Notes: generated by a model from the letters alone, not told the origin. 64,000 nt of DNA from DASQPA01 sp963757335 (GCA_963757335.1 CAVWRJ010000008.1:248001-312000); one strand, 5' to 3'. Counted from the stretch's first letter, positions 8,639 through 18,006 are shown. Translations and numbers: made by a program.

Positions 8639-9615
8639 TCGCCTTCACCTTCCCCGGCCAGGGGTCGCAGAAGGTGGGGATGGGCCGCGCCTGGGCCGAC
8701 GCCTCGGCGGCCGCCCGGCGGACCTTCGAGGAGGCCGACGAGGCGCTCGGCTTCCCCCTCTCGAAGCTCTGCTTCGAGGGGCCGGAGGAGGAGCTCGGCC
8801 TGACCGCCAACACCCAGCCGGCCCTCCTCGCCACCTCGATCGCCGTCCATCGCGCGCTCGCCGAGCAGCCGGGCACCAATCTCGTACCGGTGGTGATGGC
8901 CGGGCACAGCCTGGGCGAGTACTCGGCCCTGGTGGCGGCGGGCGCCCTGGACTTCGCCACCGCGCTCCGACTCGTCCGCCGGCGGGGCGAATGCATGCAG
9001 GACGCGGTGCCAGTGGGAGAGGGCGCCATGGCCGCCATTCTCGGCATGGACGCCGACGCCGTCGCGGCCCTCGCCGCCGATGCGACGGCGGACGGAGCCG
9101 CTGGCGAGGTCTGCGCGGTGGCGAACTTGAACGGCCCGGGGCAGACGGTGATCGCCGGCCACAAGGGGGCGGTCGACCGCGCCGTGGCCCTGGCGAAAGA
9201 GCGGGGGGCGAGGAAGGCCACCCTCCTCGCCGTCTCGGCCCCCTTCCACTCGCCGCTCATGCGGCCGGCGCGGGAGGCGATGGCGGGCCTCCTCGCGGCG
9301 ACCGCGTTCGCCGACCCGCGGGTGCCGGTGATCACCAACGTCGACGCCGCCCCGGTGACCACGGGCGCCGCCGCCCGGGACGCCTTAGTCCGCCAGATCG
9401 ACAGCCCGGTGCGCTGGGTCGAGTCGGTGCTCCTCATGGCGGAGCAGTTTGGGGTGACGACCTTCGTCGAGGTCGGCCCGGGGACGGTCCTCTCCGGCAT
9501 GAACCGCCGGATCGCCGTCGGCACCACCTGCGCCGCGGTGGGCGATCCCGACCTGCTGCGCAAGTTTCTCGACGGGCAGAGCGAGAAGGCGGCGGAGAGG
9601 GCGGAGAAGGCATAG
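8635..9615 (+). CDS. fabD: Malonyl-CoA:ACP transacylase
   Basis: 326-residue FabD, loading malonyl groups onto ACP for type II fatty acid synthesis. FPGQGSQKVGMG near the N-terminus and the nucleophile elbow GHSLGEYSALV (Ser about residue 90) are diagnostic. The catalytic His lies in the SAPFHSPLM segment (about residue 203). It overlaps plsX by 4 bp and is followed by fabG after 14 bp. The length is slightly above the usual 310. Confidence 0.96.
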   Translation: MIAFTFPGQGSQKVGMGRAWADASAAARRTFEEADEALGFPLSKLCFEGPEEELGLTANTQPALLATSIAVHRALAEQPGTNLVPVVMAGHSLGEYSALVAAGALDFATALRLVRRRGECMQDAVPVGEGAMAAILGMDADAVAALAADATADGAAGEVCAVANLNGPGQTVIAGHKGAVDRAVALAKERGARKATLLAVSAPFHSPLMRPAREAMAGLLAATAFADPRVPVITNVDAAPVTTGAAARDALVRQIDSPVRWVESVLLMAEQFGVTTFVEVGPGTVLSGMNRRIAVGTTCAAVGDPDLLRKFLDGQSEKAAERAEKA

Positions 9616-9629
9616 TGGAGGCGACCGGC

Positions 9630-10373
9630 ATGTTCAGACTCGACGGCAGGACCGCCCTGGTGACCGGGGCCTCGCAGGGGATCGGCGAGGCCGTGGCCCG
9701 CCGGCTCGCGGCCCAGGGGGCGAAGGTGGTGCTCGCAGCGCGCAACGTCGAGAAGCTCGCCGGGGTGGCGGGCGCCATCGCCGCGGCCGGCGGGGCGGCC
9801 CACTCGCTGGCGCTCGACGTCTCTCGGGCGGAGACGGTCGGCGGGCTCCTGAAGGGCCTGCCCGCCGAGTTCGCCGAGATCGACATCCTGGTCAACAACG
9901 CCGGGGTCACCGCCGACGGCCTCCTCCTCCGCATGAGCCTGGACGACTGGGAACGGGTGTTGAAAACCAACCTGACCGGCGCCTTCGTCTTGACCAAAGA
10001 GCTGGTGCGGGGGATGATGCGGCGCCGCTGGGGGCGGGTGATCTCGATCTCCTCGGTGGTCGGCCTGATGGGAAACGCCGGGCAGGCCAACTATGCGGCC
10101 TCGAAGGCGGGGCTCATCGGCTTCAGCAAGTCGCTCGCCCGGGAGCTGGGGAGCCGCAAGATCACCGTCAACGTCGTCGCCCCGGGGTATATCGAGACCG
10201 CCATGACGGCGGCGCTCCCCGAGGCCAGCCGGACCGAGCTCAGCTCCGCGATCGCCCTCGGGCGGCTCGGCACCGTCGACGACGTCGCCGCGGCCGTCCT
10301 CTACCTGGCAAGCGAGGAGGCGGGCTACGTCACCGGCGAAACCCTGAACGTGTCGGGCGGGCTCTACATTTGA
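9630..10373 (+). CDS. fabG: 3-oxoacyl-[ACP] reductase
   Basis: 247-residue short-chain dehydrogenase that reduces 3-oxoacyl-ACP with NADPH in each elongation cycle. The cofactor motif TGASQGIGEAVA (about 12-23), NNAGVTADGLLLRM, catalytic Ser in ISSVVGLMGN and the YAASK pair are all present. ATG 9630 is chosen because GGAG sits 9 nt upstream and the protein then starts at MFRLDGRTALVTG; GTG 9615 is an alternative. It lies in the fab operon, followed by acpP. Confidence 0.95.
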   Translation: MFRLDGRTALVTGASQGIGEAVARRLAAQGAKVVLAARNVEKLAGVAGAIAAAGGAAHSLALDVSRAETVGGLLKGLPAEFAEIDILVNNAGVTADGLLLRMSLDDWERVLKTNLTGAFVLTKELVRGMMRRRWGRVISISSVVGLMGNAGQANYAASKAGLIGFSKSLARELGSRKITVNVVAPGYIETAMTAALPEASRTELSSAIALGRLGTVDDVAAAVLYLASEEAGYVTGETLNVSGGLYI

Positions 10374-10443
10374 GCCGTGTGGACTAGGGCCCGCCCTTTG
10401 TGTTAGAACCGGACCCCGAAAAGGAATGTAAGGAGGGATACCC

Positions 10444-10686
10444 ATGGCGGTTGCAGACAAGGTCAAGAGCATCATCGTCGAGCAGCTCGGCGTCGACGCC
10501 GACGAGGTCACCAACGACGCGAGCTTCACCGACGACCTGGGCGCCGACTCGCTCGACATCGTCGAGCTGGTGATGGCGTTCGAGGAGGAGTTCGGAATCG
10601 AGATCCCGGACGAGGAAGCCGAGAAGATCAGCAACGTCCGCGAGGCAGTCGAGTACATCGAGCACAACGCCGGCGACCAGAACTAG
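10444..10686 (+). CDS. acpP: Acyl carrier protein
   Basis: 80-residue acidic ACP. The phosphopantetheine attachment Ser is in GADSLDIVELVMAFEEEF (Ser about residue 38). Ribosome-binding site AAGGAGG precedes the ATG. The 70-bp gap after fabG may hold an extra promoter for this abundant protein, although no clear -35/-10 pair was seen. It shuttles the acyl chain between FabD, FabG and FabF encoded around it. Confidence 0.97.
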   Translation: MAVADKVKSIIVEQLGVDADEVTNDASFTDDLGADSLDIVELVMAFEEEFGIEIPDEEAEKISNVREAVEYIEHNAGDQN

Positions 10687-10734
10687 TCACCCTCCGTAAC
10701 GGACTTCAAACTCCAGGCCGATCTCCCAAGAATC

Positions 10735-11988
10735 TTGAATTCCCCCGTGCGCCGCCGCGTCGTCGTTACCGGAGTAGGGCTGGTGTCCCCCCTCGGGGTG
10801 GGCACCGAGGTCAACTGGCGTGCGCTTTTGGCGGGCAAGAGCGGGATCGGTCCGATCACCCGTTTCGACGCCACCGACTACCCGGCGCGGATCGCCGGCG
10901 AGGTCCCCGGGTTCGATCCCCAGGACTACGTGGAGAAAAAAGAGGTCAAAAAGAGCGACCTCTTCATCCACTTCGCCCTCGCCGCCTCGCGCTTCGCCAT
11001 CGAGAACTCGGGGCTCGTGATCGACGAGGGCAACGCCGACCGGGTGGGGGTGGTCATCGGCTCCGGGATCGGCGGCCTGCCGCTCATCGAGGCGACCCAC
11101 ACGATCCTCATGGAGCGCGGCCCCAGCCGGGTCTCGCCATTTTTCATCCCCGGTTTGATCGTCAACATGGCGGCCGGGCAGGTGTCGATCCGCTACGGCG
11201 CGCGGGGCCCCAACACCTCGCCGGCAACCGCCTGCACGACCGGCCTCCACGCCGTGGGCGACGCCTTCCGGCTGATCCGCAACGGCGACGCCGACGCCAT
11301 GATCGCCGGTGGCAGCGAGGCGGTGGTGACGCCGCTCGCGGTCGCCGGGTTCTGCGCCATGCGGGCCCTGTCGACCCGCAACGACGATCCCCAGCATGCT
11401 TCGCGCCCCTGGGACAAAGATCGCGACGGCTTCGTGATGAGCGAGGGGGCTGGGATCGTCATCCTGGAGGAGCTCTCGGCCGCCCTGGCGCGAGGGGCGC
11501 CGATCTACGCCGAGGTGGCGGGCTACGGGATGAGCGCCGACGCCTACCACATCTCGGCGCCCCACCCCGAGGGGCGCGGCGCGGTGCTCTGCATGCAAGC
11601 GGCGATGAAGGACAGCGGTCTCCCCTTGGAGTCGGTGGGCTACATCAATGCCCACGGCACCTCGACCACCTTGGGCGACCTCTCCGAGGTCTCTGCCATC
11701 AAGCAGGTCTTCGGCGAGCACGCCTACCAGCTCGCCGTCTCCTCGACCAAGTCGTCGACCGGCCACCTCCTCGGTGCCGCCGGCGGCCTCGAATCGGGGA
11801 TCCTCGCCCTCGCCATCCGCGAGCAAGTCCTCCCGCCGACGATCAACCTCGATGAGCCGGGCGAGGGCTGCGACCTCGACTTCGTGCCCAACCAGGCGCG
11901 AAAGGCGGATCTCTCGGTGGCGATCACCAACTCGTTCGGCTTCGGGGGGACGAACGCGTCGGTGGTAATGAAGAAGTACAGCGAGTAG
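10735..11988 (+). CDS. fabF: 3-oxoacyl-[ACP] synthase II
   Basis: KAS II condensing enzyme, 417 residues from TTG 10735. A start at GTG 10747 would give the more usual N-terminus MRRRVVVTGVG; neither has a clear ribosome-binding site. The Cys-His-His triad is visible as ATACTTGLHAV (Cys), NAHGTSTTLGD (His) and SSTGHLLGAAG (His), with the family signature GFGGTN near the end. It closes the plsX-fab cluster and converges on the dipeptidyl peptidase gene, 3 bp away. Confidence 0.95.
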   Translation: MNSPVRRRVVVTGVGLVSPLGVGTEVNWRALLAGKSGIGPITRFDATDYPARIAGEVPGFDPQDYVEKKEVKKSDLFIHFALAASRFAIENSGLVIDEGNADRVGVVIGSGIGGLPLIEATHTILMERGPSRVSPFFIPGLIVNMAAGQVSIRYGARGPNTSPATACTTGLHAVGDAFRLIRNGDADAMIAGGSEAVVTPLAVAGFCAMRALSTRNDDPQHASRPWDKDRDGFVMSEGAGIVILEELSAALARGAPIYAEVAGYGMSADAYHISAPHPEGRGAVLCMQAAMKDSGLPLESVGYINAHGTSTTLGDLSEVSAIKQVFGEHAYQLAVSSTKSSTGHLLGAAGGLESGILALAIREQVLPPTINLDEPGEGCDLDFVPNQARKADLSVAITNSFGFGGTNASVVMKKYSE

Positions 11989-11991
11989 GGC

Positions 11992-14304
11992 CTACCGCTT
12001 CTCCCTCAACTCCACCTTCTCCACTTTCACCTCCTCGTCCAGGTTGCGGTCGAAGAACTCCGTCATCCGCTCGTAGAAGTGGCGGTTGGCCTCTTCCTTG
12101 AAGCCGTGCTTCTGGCGCGGGTAGATCGCCTCTTCGAAGGGGATTTTGGCCTTGACCAGCTTGTCGGTGAGGACGATCGTGTTTTGGGGATGGACGTTGT
12201 CGTCCGCCGTGCCGTGGATGAGGAGGAGCCGGTCCTTCAAGCTCTCGGCGAAGGTCAGGGGCGAAGAGAGGCGGTAGCCCTCGGGGTTGTCCTGGGGCCG
12301 GTCCAGGTAGCGCTCGGTCCAGATCGAGTCGTAGAGTGCCCAGTCGGTGACCGGGGCGCCGGCGACCCCCGCCTTCCAGACCCCGGGGGCGTTGAACAGG
12401 CAGTAGAGGGTGTTGGCGCCGCCGCCCGACCAGCCCCAGAGGCCGAGCCGGGAGGTGTCGACCCAGCCGAGCTTCTTCAAGTACTCGACCCCGGCCAACT
12501 GCGCCTCCAGGTTGCCGTTCCCCATCCGCCGGTGGTCGCGGTCGCCGCCGGCCCGGCCGAAAAAGACCGAGGAGCGGTTGTCGACCATGAAGACCGCATA
12601 GCCGCGGCTCGCCATCAGCTTGTGCCAGGCGTTGCGGCCCCGGGTATCCCAGCTGTTGAGCACCACCTGGGAGCTGGGGCCGCCATAGTGGTAGAAGATC
12701 GCCGGATAGCGGCGGCTGGGATCGAAGCCGGCCGGTTTCAAGAGGCGCGCGGGTAGCCTGACCCCACCCGGACCGTCGATCGTCAGATACTCCCAGCGCG
12801 GCAGGGCGGCCGCGTCGTAGAGCGGCGGCGACGCCGGGAGGGTCGCGACCTCGGTGCCGTCGCTCCGGCGGACGGTCGCCACGTTCGGGTGGTCGCCGTC
12901 CCCCCAGGTGTGGACCCAGGCACCGGTCTTCTCGGAGACAAGGGCGGTGTTGGTCCCCGCCGTGGTGGCGAGCTTCTCCACCCGGCCGTCCGCGATCCGA
13001 ACCCGGAGTACCTGGCGGTCGGTGGCGCCCAGGGGGGAGGTCGAGTAGCCGGTGGCATAGGCCCAGCCGTCGTCGGTCAGGGCGTCGAGGCTCTCGAGCG
13101 CCCAGTCCTCGGGGGTGAGAGCGCGGATCTCCTTGCCGTCCGCGCCATGGAGGTAGAGCCGCGACCAGCCGCTCTTCTCCGAGCTCCACAGGAAGCCGCC
13201 ATCAGGGAGCGGCCGGAAGTCGTTGGTGAGGTTCACCCAGGTGGCATGCTCCTCGGCGAGGAGGGGGGTGCAGCGGCCGTCCGCGGGAGCGCAACGGAGG
13301 AGGTCGAGCCGGGTCTGGTCGCGGTTCAGGCGCTGGATTCGGAGCTCCTTGCCGTCGACGGTCCAGGCGACCCGCGCGAGATAGCCCCCGTCGTCCCCGC
13401 CAATACCTCCGGTCACCATCCAGGTAGTCTGGTGACTGTTCGTGTCGATCACCCCGACCCGGACCTTCGGATTGGGCTCGCCCGCCTTGGGATACTTCTG
13501 CCAGTCGACCTTCGGGTATTTGGGCGCGTAGTCGACGATCGGGTAGGACTCGACCGCGGTCTCGTCGAACTGCAGGTAGGCGAGGCTCCGGCCGTCCGGG
13601 CTCCACCAGTAGGCGACGGGTTTGCGGCTCCAGATCTCCTCGCCGTAGACCCAGTCGACGACGCCGTTCAAGGTGACGTCCTTCTTCCCCCCGGTGGTGA
13701 GCGGGGTGTCCTGCCGGGTGGCGATGTCCAGGATGTGCAGATCGGCGTCGCGCACGTAGGCGATGCGGTCGCCCTGGGGCGAGAACTTGGGGCTCTCGGC
13801 CTTGCCGGTCGGCGTTCCCGCCGTTCCCGCCGTTCCCGGCAGCCCCGGCTCGGTGAGGCGGTAGATTTCACGCCGGCCGAGAGAAAAGAGGAAGAGGTCA
13901 CCGCCGGAGTCGAGGAGGAGGGAGTCGCCGCGCGGCGACCACTGGTACTCGTCGACCTCGAAGCTCTCCTTGTCCTTCCACCGGGCTTTGAAGTCGGCGA
14001 AGCGGAAGAGCAACTCGGGCCTGGCCGATCCCGCCGATCCCGCCGCGCCGGCATCGAGCCACCACAAAGCCTCGCCCTGGTCGTCCTTCCAGACGTAGGT
14101 GAGGTGCCTGCCGTCCGGCGACCAGGCAGCCTGGGCGGCGGTGTGACCGTTGCCGTCCGGCGCGAAGATCGCGTCCAGGGTGAGACCCGCAGTTGCCGAG
14201 GGAGGTGCAGATGCGGCGCTTCCTTCGCTGGGCATGGCCGAGAGCAGAGAGGCGGTGAGCAGGCAGGCGGCGAGCGCGGGACGCGGGAAGCGCGGGGTGG
14301 TCAT
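11992..14304 (-). CDS. Dipeptidyl peptidase IV-type serine peptidase (family S9B)
   Basis: 770-residue exported peptidase. The N-terminus has a signal sequence (residues about 1-30), then a beta-propeller domain (DPPIV_N, about 50-490). The alpha/beta-hydrolase domain has nucleophile elbow GWSGGGANT, Asp in GTADDNVHPQNT and His in RQKHGF. It should remove N-terminal dipeptides, often X-Pro or X-Ala, from peptides in the periplasm or outside. Gly replaces the common Tyr after the active Ser (GWSGGG rather than GWSYGG), which may alter the oxyanion region. A GTAGTAGTP tract is a small repeat within the propeller. Confidence 0.93.
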   Translation of the reverse strand: MTTPRFPRPALAACLLTASLLSAMPSEGSAASAPPSATAGLTLDAIFAPDGNGHTAAQAAWSPDGRHLTYVWKDDQGEALWWLDAGAAGSAGSARPELLFRFADFKARWKDKESFEVDEYQWSPRGDSLLLDSGGDLFLFSLGRREIYRLTEPGLPGTAGTAGTPTGKAESPKFSPQGDRIAYVRDADLHILDIATRQDTPLTTGGKKDVTLNGVVDWVYGEEIWSRKPVAYWWSPDGRSLAYLQFDETAVESYPIVDYAPKYPKVDWQKYPKAGEPNPKVRVGVIDTNSHQTTWMVTGGIGGDDGGYLARVAWTVDGKELRIQRLNRDQTRLDLLRCAPADGRCTPLLAEEHATWVNLTNDFRPLPDGGFLWSSEKSGWSRLYLHGADGKEIRALTPEDWALESLDALTDDGWAYATGYSTSPLGATDRQVLRVRIADGRVEKLATTAGTNTALVSEKTGAWVHTWGDGDHPNVATVRRSDGTEVATLPASPPLYDAAALPRWEYLTIDGPGGVRLPARLLKPAGFDPSRRYPAIFYHYGGPSSQVVLNSWDTRGRNAWHKLMASRGYAVFMVDNRSSVFFGRAGGDRDHRRMGNGNLEAQLAGVEYLKKLGWVDTSRLGLWGWSGGGANTLYCLFNAPGVWKAGVAGAPVTDWALYDSIWTERYLDRPQDNPEGYRLSSPLTFAESLKDRLLLIHGTADDNVHPQNTIVLTDKLVKAKIPFEEAIYPRQKHGFKEEANRHFYERMTEFFDRNLDEEVKVEKVELREKR

Positions 14305-14414
14305 GAATCCTCCGGGTCGTTGCCGGGGAGTCTATCCGCTGGGGCGCTCGGCGCAACGGGAACTTTATCGGCCTCTTTCTCGTAAGGCTAGATGGACGAA
14401 CGAAGGAGAGTGCC

Positions 14415-15626
14415 ATGAGAAAAATTTGCAGCGCCGCCTGTTCTGCCGCCCTCGCCTTCGCGGCGATCTCGGCTTTCGCGGCCATTTCGGCCGGAGCGGC
14501 CTCTGCCGAGGCCCCCCAGGCCCGGCTGGTGCGCGAGTCGTTCCCGGTCGCCGCCGGGCAGACCCTGCGCCTCGCGAACCTCGCCGGCCGGGTCGATCTG
14601 GTGCCCGGCTCGGGGCCCCAGGTGATCGTCGAGGCCACGGTCCACGCCGAGGGGGACTCGGCGGCCGAGACCCAGAAGCTCCTCGCCGGCATGAAGTGGG
14701 TGAAGAGCCACGACAGCAAGGGTCGCGAGGAGATGGCCCTCTCCTATCCCGTCGAGACCTACCGCGGCTTCCACTTCCCGCGCCGGAACCAGGAGACGTC
14801 GGATCTGCCGAGTTTCCTGAGCTTCCTGGCCGACGCCGGCCACAGCTCGACGGTCTACCGGGGCGAGCGCGTCCGCATCTACCCGCGGCGGCGCTCCGGG
14901 GTGCCGACCCTCTACGCCGACCTCCGGATCTCCGTGCCGTCCGGCGCGGGCCTCGCGGTGCGCGACGTCCTCGGCGCGGTGCGCGGCGAGGACCTCTCCG
15001 GCAACGTCGAGGTCGACACCGGGAGCGGCGACGTGCGCTTCGGGGTCTTCTCCGGCAATCTGAAGATCGAGACCGGCTCGGGCGACGTCCGGCTCGGCGC
15101 GGCCCGCGGTGAGACCGCGGTCCAGACCGGCTCGGGGGACATCGCGGTCGGCAACCTGGTGGGGAACGGTTCCTTCGGCACCGGCTCGGGCGACGTCGTG
15201 ATCGACCAGGCCTCGGCCGGCAAGCTCTCGCTCGACACCGGCTCGGGCAACGTGACAATCAAGGCGGGCACGGTTGCCAAGATCGTCGCCAAGACCGGCT
15301 CGGGCGACGTCAAGATGTCCCACCTCGAGTTGGAGGAGCTGGTGGCGGACACCGGCTCGGGCAACGTCACACTCCAGAGCTCGCTCGCCCAGGCCAAACA
15401 GGTCAAGGTCGGCACCGGCAGCGGCGACATCCAGATCAACGCCGGGGCGCAGGCCGCTTTCGACGTCGTTTCCGACCAGGGGAGCGGTGATCTCCGGGTG
15501 GGCTATGCCGACGCCACGCTCAGGAAGCACGGCGACAAGGTCATCGGCGCCCGCCGCGGCGATGGTCGCACCCACATCCACATCGAGACCGGCAGCGGCG
15601 ACTGCTCGATCGTCCCCAAGGGGTAG
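14415..15626 (+). CDS. DUF4097 family repeat protein, exported
   Basis: 403-residue protein with a signal peptide (about 1-27) and a DUF4097 region built from about ten copies of a Thr-Gly-Ser-Gly-Asp/Asn-Val element spaced roughly 20 residues apart (about 198-400). This pattern is typical of a right-handed beta-helix-like stack. DUF4097 proteins are described as putative adhesins or envelope-associated; no enzymatic role is known. Ribosome-binding site GGAG precedes the ATG. It is followed by the 28-residue RiPP-leader-like peptide. A short intergenic region separates it from the divergent peptidase gene. Confidence 0.88.
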   Translation: MRKICSAACSAALAFAAISAFAAISAGAASAEAPQARLVRESFPVAAGQTLRLANLAGRVDLVPGSGPQVIVEATVHAEGDSAAETQKLLAGMKWVKSHDSKGREEMALSYPVETYRGFHFPRRNQETSDLPSFLSFLADAGHSSTVYRGERVRIYPRRRSGVPTLYADLRISVPSGAGLAVRDVLGAVRGEDLSGNVEVDTGSGDVRFGVFSGNLKIETGSGDVRLGAARGETAVQTGSGDIAVGNLVGNGSFGTGSGDVVIDQASAGKLSLDTGSGNVTIKAGTVAKIVAKTGSGDVKMSHLELEELVADTGSGNVTLQSSLAQAKQVKVGTGSGDIQINAGAQAAFDVVSDQGSGDLRVGYADATLRKHGDKVIGARRGDGRTHIHIETGSGDCSIVPKG

Positions 15627-15694
15627 CGGCTCGCGGTTTGCATGCGGTTTATGGTTGTACCAGCTTTGCAAACGACATGTGAAAGGGGTGAAGG

Positions 15695-15781
15695 ATGACC
15701 AGGAAGACCTACCGGAAACCCGTCCTGCGGCGGCTCGGGCTGCTGCGCAAGTTGACCCGCTTTAGCATGCCGAACGAGTAG
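15695..15781 (+). CDS. 28-residue peptide with lasso-RiPP leader motif
   Basis: A short gene with a strong ribosome-binding stretch (AAAGGGGTGAAGG) ending just before ATG 15695. The encoded 28-residue peptide contains Tyr6, Pro9, Leu11, Gly15 and Thr21, exactly the Y-x2-P-x-L-x3-G-x5-T spacing known from lasso peptide leaders, where it is read by the RRE/B1 protein. In lasso precursors Thr is the penultimate leader residue, which would leave a core of only FSMPNE, too short for a normal lasso ring and tail. No asparagine synthase-like cyclase, RRE or B2 protease is visible within the window, so it is an orphan. A 12-bp hairpin follows the stop. Confidence 0.7.
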   Translation: MTRKTYRKPVLRRLGLLRKLTRFSMPNE

Positions 15782-15794
15782 CGGCCTGCTTCCG

Positions 15795-15828
15795 GCCGCC
15801 CCTGCTTCGTTCCAGGAGCAGGGGCGGC
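15795..15828. terminator. Strong hairpin, probable bidirectional terminator
   Basis: A perfect 12-bp stem (GCCGCCCCTGCT with AGCAGGGGCGGC) closes a 10-nt loop between two convergent genes, the 28-residue peptide and the Cys-rich exported protein. There is no clear U-tract on either side, so termination efficiency is uncertain. Confidence 0.6.
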
Positions 15829-15835
15829 ACTCTAT

Positions 15836-16162
15836 CTACAGCAGGCAGTGCCACGCCCCAGAATTACACGTACAGGACGAAGCGTACCCGTCGACCGTGG
15901 TGCAGGCGTGATGCGATCCGGCCTGGCTGCAGGGCCAGCCATTGAGCTTGTCGCAGGGACAGGAGGACAGCGGCTGTTGGCAGAAGTCCGGGACGTTGCT
16001 CAGTGTGGCTGGCGAGGGGGCTGCAAGTCCGGCGAGGAAGGCGTCAAGGCTTTGGGTGTGGGACGGGGTCGCCTTGGCAGGCTGCGCCGTGAGGCTGGCC
16101 GCAGAGCACACTCCGCAAATCGAGACGACGAGGACCGTTACCAGAATACCGATACGACGCAT
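15836..16162 (-). CDS. Small Cys-rich exported protein
   Basis: 108-residue protein with a signal peptide (about residues 1-25), a Pro/Ser-rich linker and a C-terminal domain with eight Cys (about residues 60-106, e.g. FCQQPLSSCPCDKLNGWPC and SSCTCNSGAWHCLL). The even Cys count suggests disulfides after export. AGGAGGG precedes the ATG. It converges with the lasso-leader-like peptide, sharing the hairpin. No homologous domain was recognised; it could be a secreted effector, inhibitor or envelope protein. Confidence 0.7.
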   Translation of the reverse strand: MRRIGILVTVLVVSICGVCSAASLTAQPAKATPSHTQSLDAFLAGLAAPSPATLSNVPDFCQQPLSSCPCDKLNGWPCSQAGSHHACTTVDGYASSCTCNSGAWHCLL

Positions 16163-16194
16163 CTATCCCTCCTTGGTGGGTACCACGGTTGTGG

Positions 16195-17880
16195 TTACAT
16201 CTTGCTGTAGTTCGGACCCCCGCCCCCCTCGGGCGGCACCCAGGTGATGATGGCGTAGGGGTCCATGATGTCGCAGGTCTTGCAGTGGACGCAGTTGCTG
16301 GCGTTGATCTGCAGGCGGTTCCCCGTCGGGGAGGCGGGGTCGGCCACCATCTCGTAGACGGCAGCGGGGCAGAAGCGCTGGCAGGGGTTCTGGTACTGCA
16401 CCGCGCACTGGTAGATGCAGATATCGGTGTCGGCCACCTTCAAGTGGACCGGCTGGTCCTCCTCGTGAGCGGTGCCGGAGTTGTAGACGTCGGCCAGGCG
16501 GTCGAAGGTGAGCTGGTTGTCGTAGACGATCGGCGCCGCGGGTTTGAAGTGCGCTCCCTCCGGGCTGTCGAGCGGGATCATCCGCTCGTGGCCGGGCTCG
16601 GTCTTCAGGCGGTCTAAAAGGCCGAAGCCGCGGCCGCCGGTGACCAGGCCGATGCCGGCCTGGGCCATGCCGGCGAGCATCCCGTGGTCGAAGGCCTGGT
16701 GGAAGTTCCGCACCTCGTACATCTCCTCCTTGATCCAGCTCGCGTCGACCTTCCCCTCGTAGGCGGCGAGGCTCTGGGAGGTGATCCCCCCTGCCACCAG
16801 CGACTCGAAGATCGTCTCGGCGGCGAGCATGCCGGACTTCATGGCGAGGTGGATGCCCTTCAAACGCTGGCCGTTCAGCATTCCCGCCGAATCGCCGACG
16901 ATCAAGAAGCCATCCCCCGCGAGCCGCGGGAGCGACCACCAGCCCCCCTCGGGGAGGGCCTTGGCGCCGTAGAAGGCCATCTTGCCGCCTTCGAGGAGCT
17001 TGGCGATCTCCGGATGGGTCTTCATCCGCTGGAATTCAAGGTGGGGATCGAGGTAGGGATTCTTGTAGTCGAGGCCGACGACGAGCCCGACGATCAGCTG
17101 GTCGCCCCCCATCCCGTAGAGGAAGCCGCCGCCGAAGGTGTTGCCCAGGGGCCAGCCCAGAGTGTGGATCACCTGGCCCGGCGCGATGCGGCCGGCCGGG
17201 AGGTCCCAGATCTCTTTCAAGCCGAGGGCGTAGACCTGGGGGTTCTTCCCCGCCCAGAGGTCGAGCCGGTCGTTGAGCTCTTTGACCAGGGTGCCGCGCG
17301 GGCCTTCGCCCAGGACGACCACCTGGCTCCGGATGTCGACCCCCGGCTCGTAGTTGGCCTTCTTCCGGCCGTCGTGCCCCACCCCCTTGTCGCCGGTGCG
17401 AACGCCGACCACCCGGCCGTTCTCGACTAAGGCTTCAGTGGCGGGGAACTCGAAGAAGAGATCGACCCCGAGGGCCTCGACCTTGGGCGCCAGCCAGCGC
17501 AGGAGCTTGCCGAGCGAGGCCACATAGTTGCCGTCGTTTTCGAGCGGTGGGGGGATGGGGAGGGAGAGCGAGTGCTTCTCGGTCAGCCAGAGGAGCTTTT
17601 CGCGGTCGTGCTCGACCTTGCCCTCGAACGGCGCCTTCTCCCATTCGTCGGGGAGCAGCTCGCGGAGGGCTCGGGGATCGACCACGGCGCCGGAGAGGGC
17701 GTGGCTCGATACCTCCTTGCCCTTTTCGAGGACGCCGATCGAGACCTCGATCTTTTCCTTCGCCTGCGAGTTGTGGTCCCGGAGGAGGCGGGCCAGGTGG
17801 TACGCCCCGGCGAGGCTCGCCGGACCGGCGCCCACGAAGAGGACATCTAAGTCCAGGGTTTCGCGCTGCTCGTCGTTCAT
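16195..17880 (-). CDS. Electron transfer flavoprotein-ubiquinone oxidoreductase
   Basis: 561-residue ETF-QO, an inner-membrane flavoprotein that passes electrons from ETF to the quinone pool. The N-terminal FAD motif is FVGAGPASLAGAYHLARLL (about 15-33). The quinone/FAD region and a C-terminal 4Fe-4S domain (ANASNCVHCKTCDI type, with further Cys in YQCAVQYQNPCQRFCP) are in place. The length is normal. AGGAGC precedes the ATG. It is transcribed away from aroDE, sharing a 126-bp intergenic region. No ETF subunits are encoded nearby, so it is a stand-alone respiratory gene here. Confidence 0.95.
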   Translation of the reverse strand: MNDEQRETLDLDVLFVGAGPASLAGAYHLARLLRDHNSQAKEKIEVSIGVLEKGKEVSSHALSGAVVDPRALRELLPDEWEKAPFEGKVEHDREKLLWLTEKHSLSLPIPPPLENDGNYVASLGKLLRWLAPKVEALGVDLFFEFPATEALVENGRVVGVRTGDKGVGHDGRKKANYEPGVDIRSQVVVLGEGPRGTLVKELNDRLDLWAGKNPQVYALGLKEIWDLPAGRIAPGQVIHTLGWPLGNTFGGGFLYGMGGDQLIVGLVVGLDYKNPYLDPHLEFQRMKTHPEIAKLLEGGKMAFYGAKALPEGGWWSLPRLAGDGFLIVGDSAGMLNGQRLKGIHLAMKSGMLAAETIFESLVAGGITSQSLAAYEGKVDASWIKEEMYEVRNFHQAFDHGMLAGMAQAGIGLVTGGRGFGLLDRLKTEPGHERMIPLDSPEGAHFKPAAPIVYDNQLTFDRLADVYNSGTAHEEDQPVHLKVADTDICIYQCAVQYQNPCQRFCPAAVYEMVADPASPTGNRLQINASNCVHCKTCDIMDPYAIITWVPPEGGGGPNYSKM

Positions 17881-18006
17881 GCGCTCCTGATCCTCCGGAT
17901 AATACGGCGGGCGCCGCCTGTAAAAATTCCGCCGGATGCTACCACGAGGTGAGCGGGGGGCGGCCTCGGCATACCGCTATACTTCCCGCTCTATCCGGAG
18001 AGCCTC

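Noticed and set aside
12889..14385. Plus-strand open frame of about 500 codons opposite the dipeptidyl peptidase
   Set aside because: Antisense shadow of a well-supported S9 peptidase; no recognisable domain.
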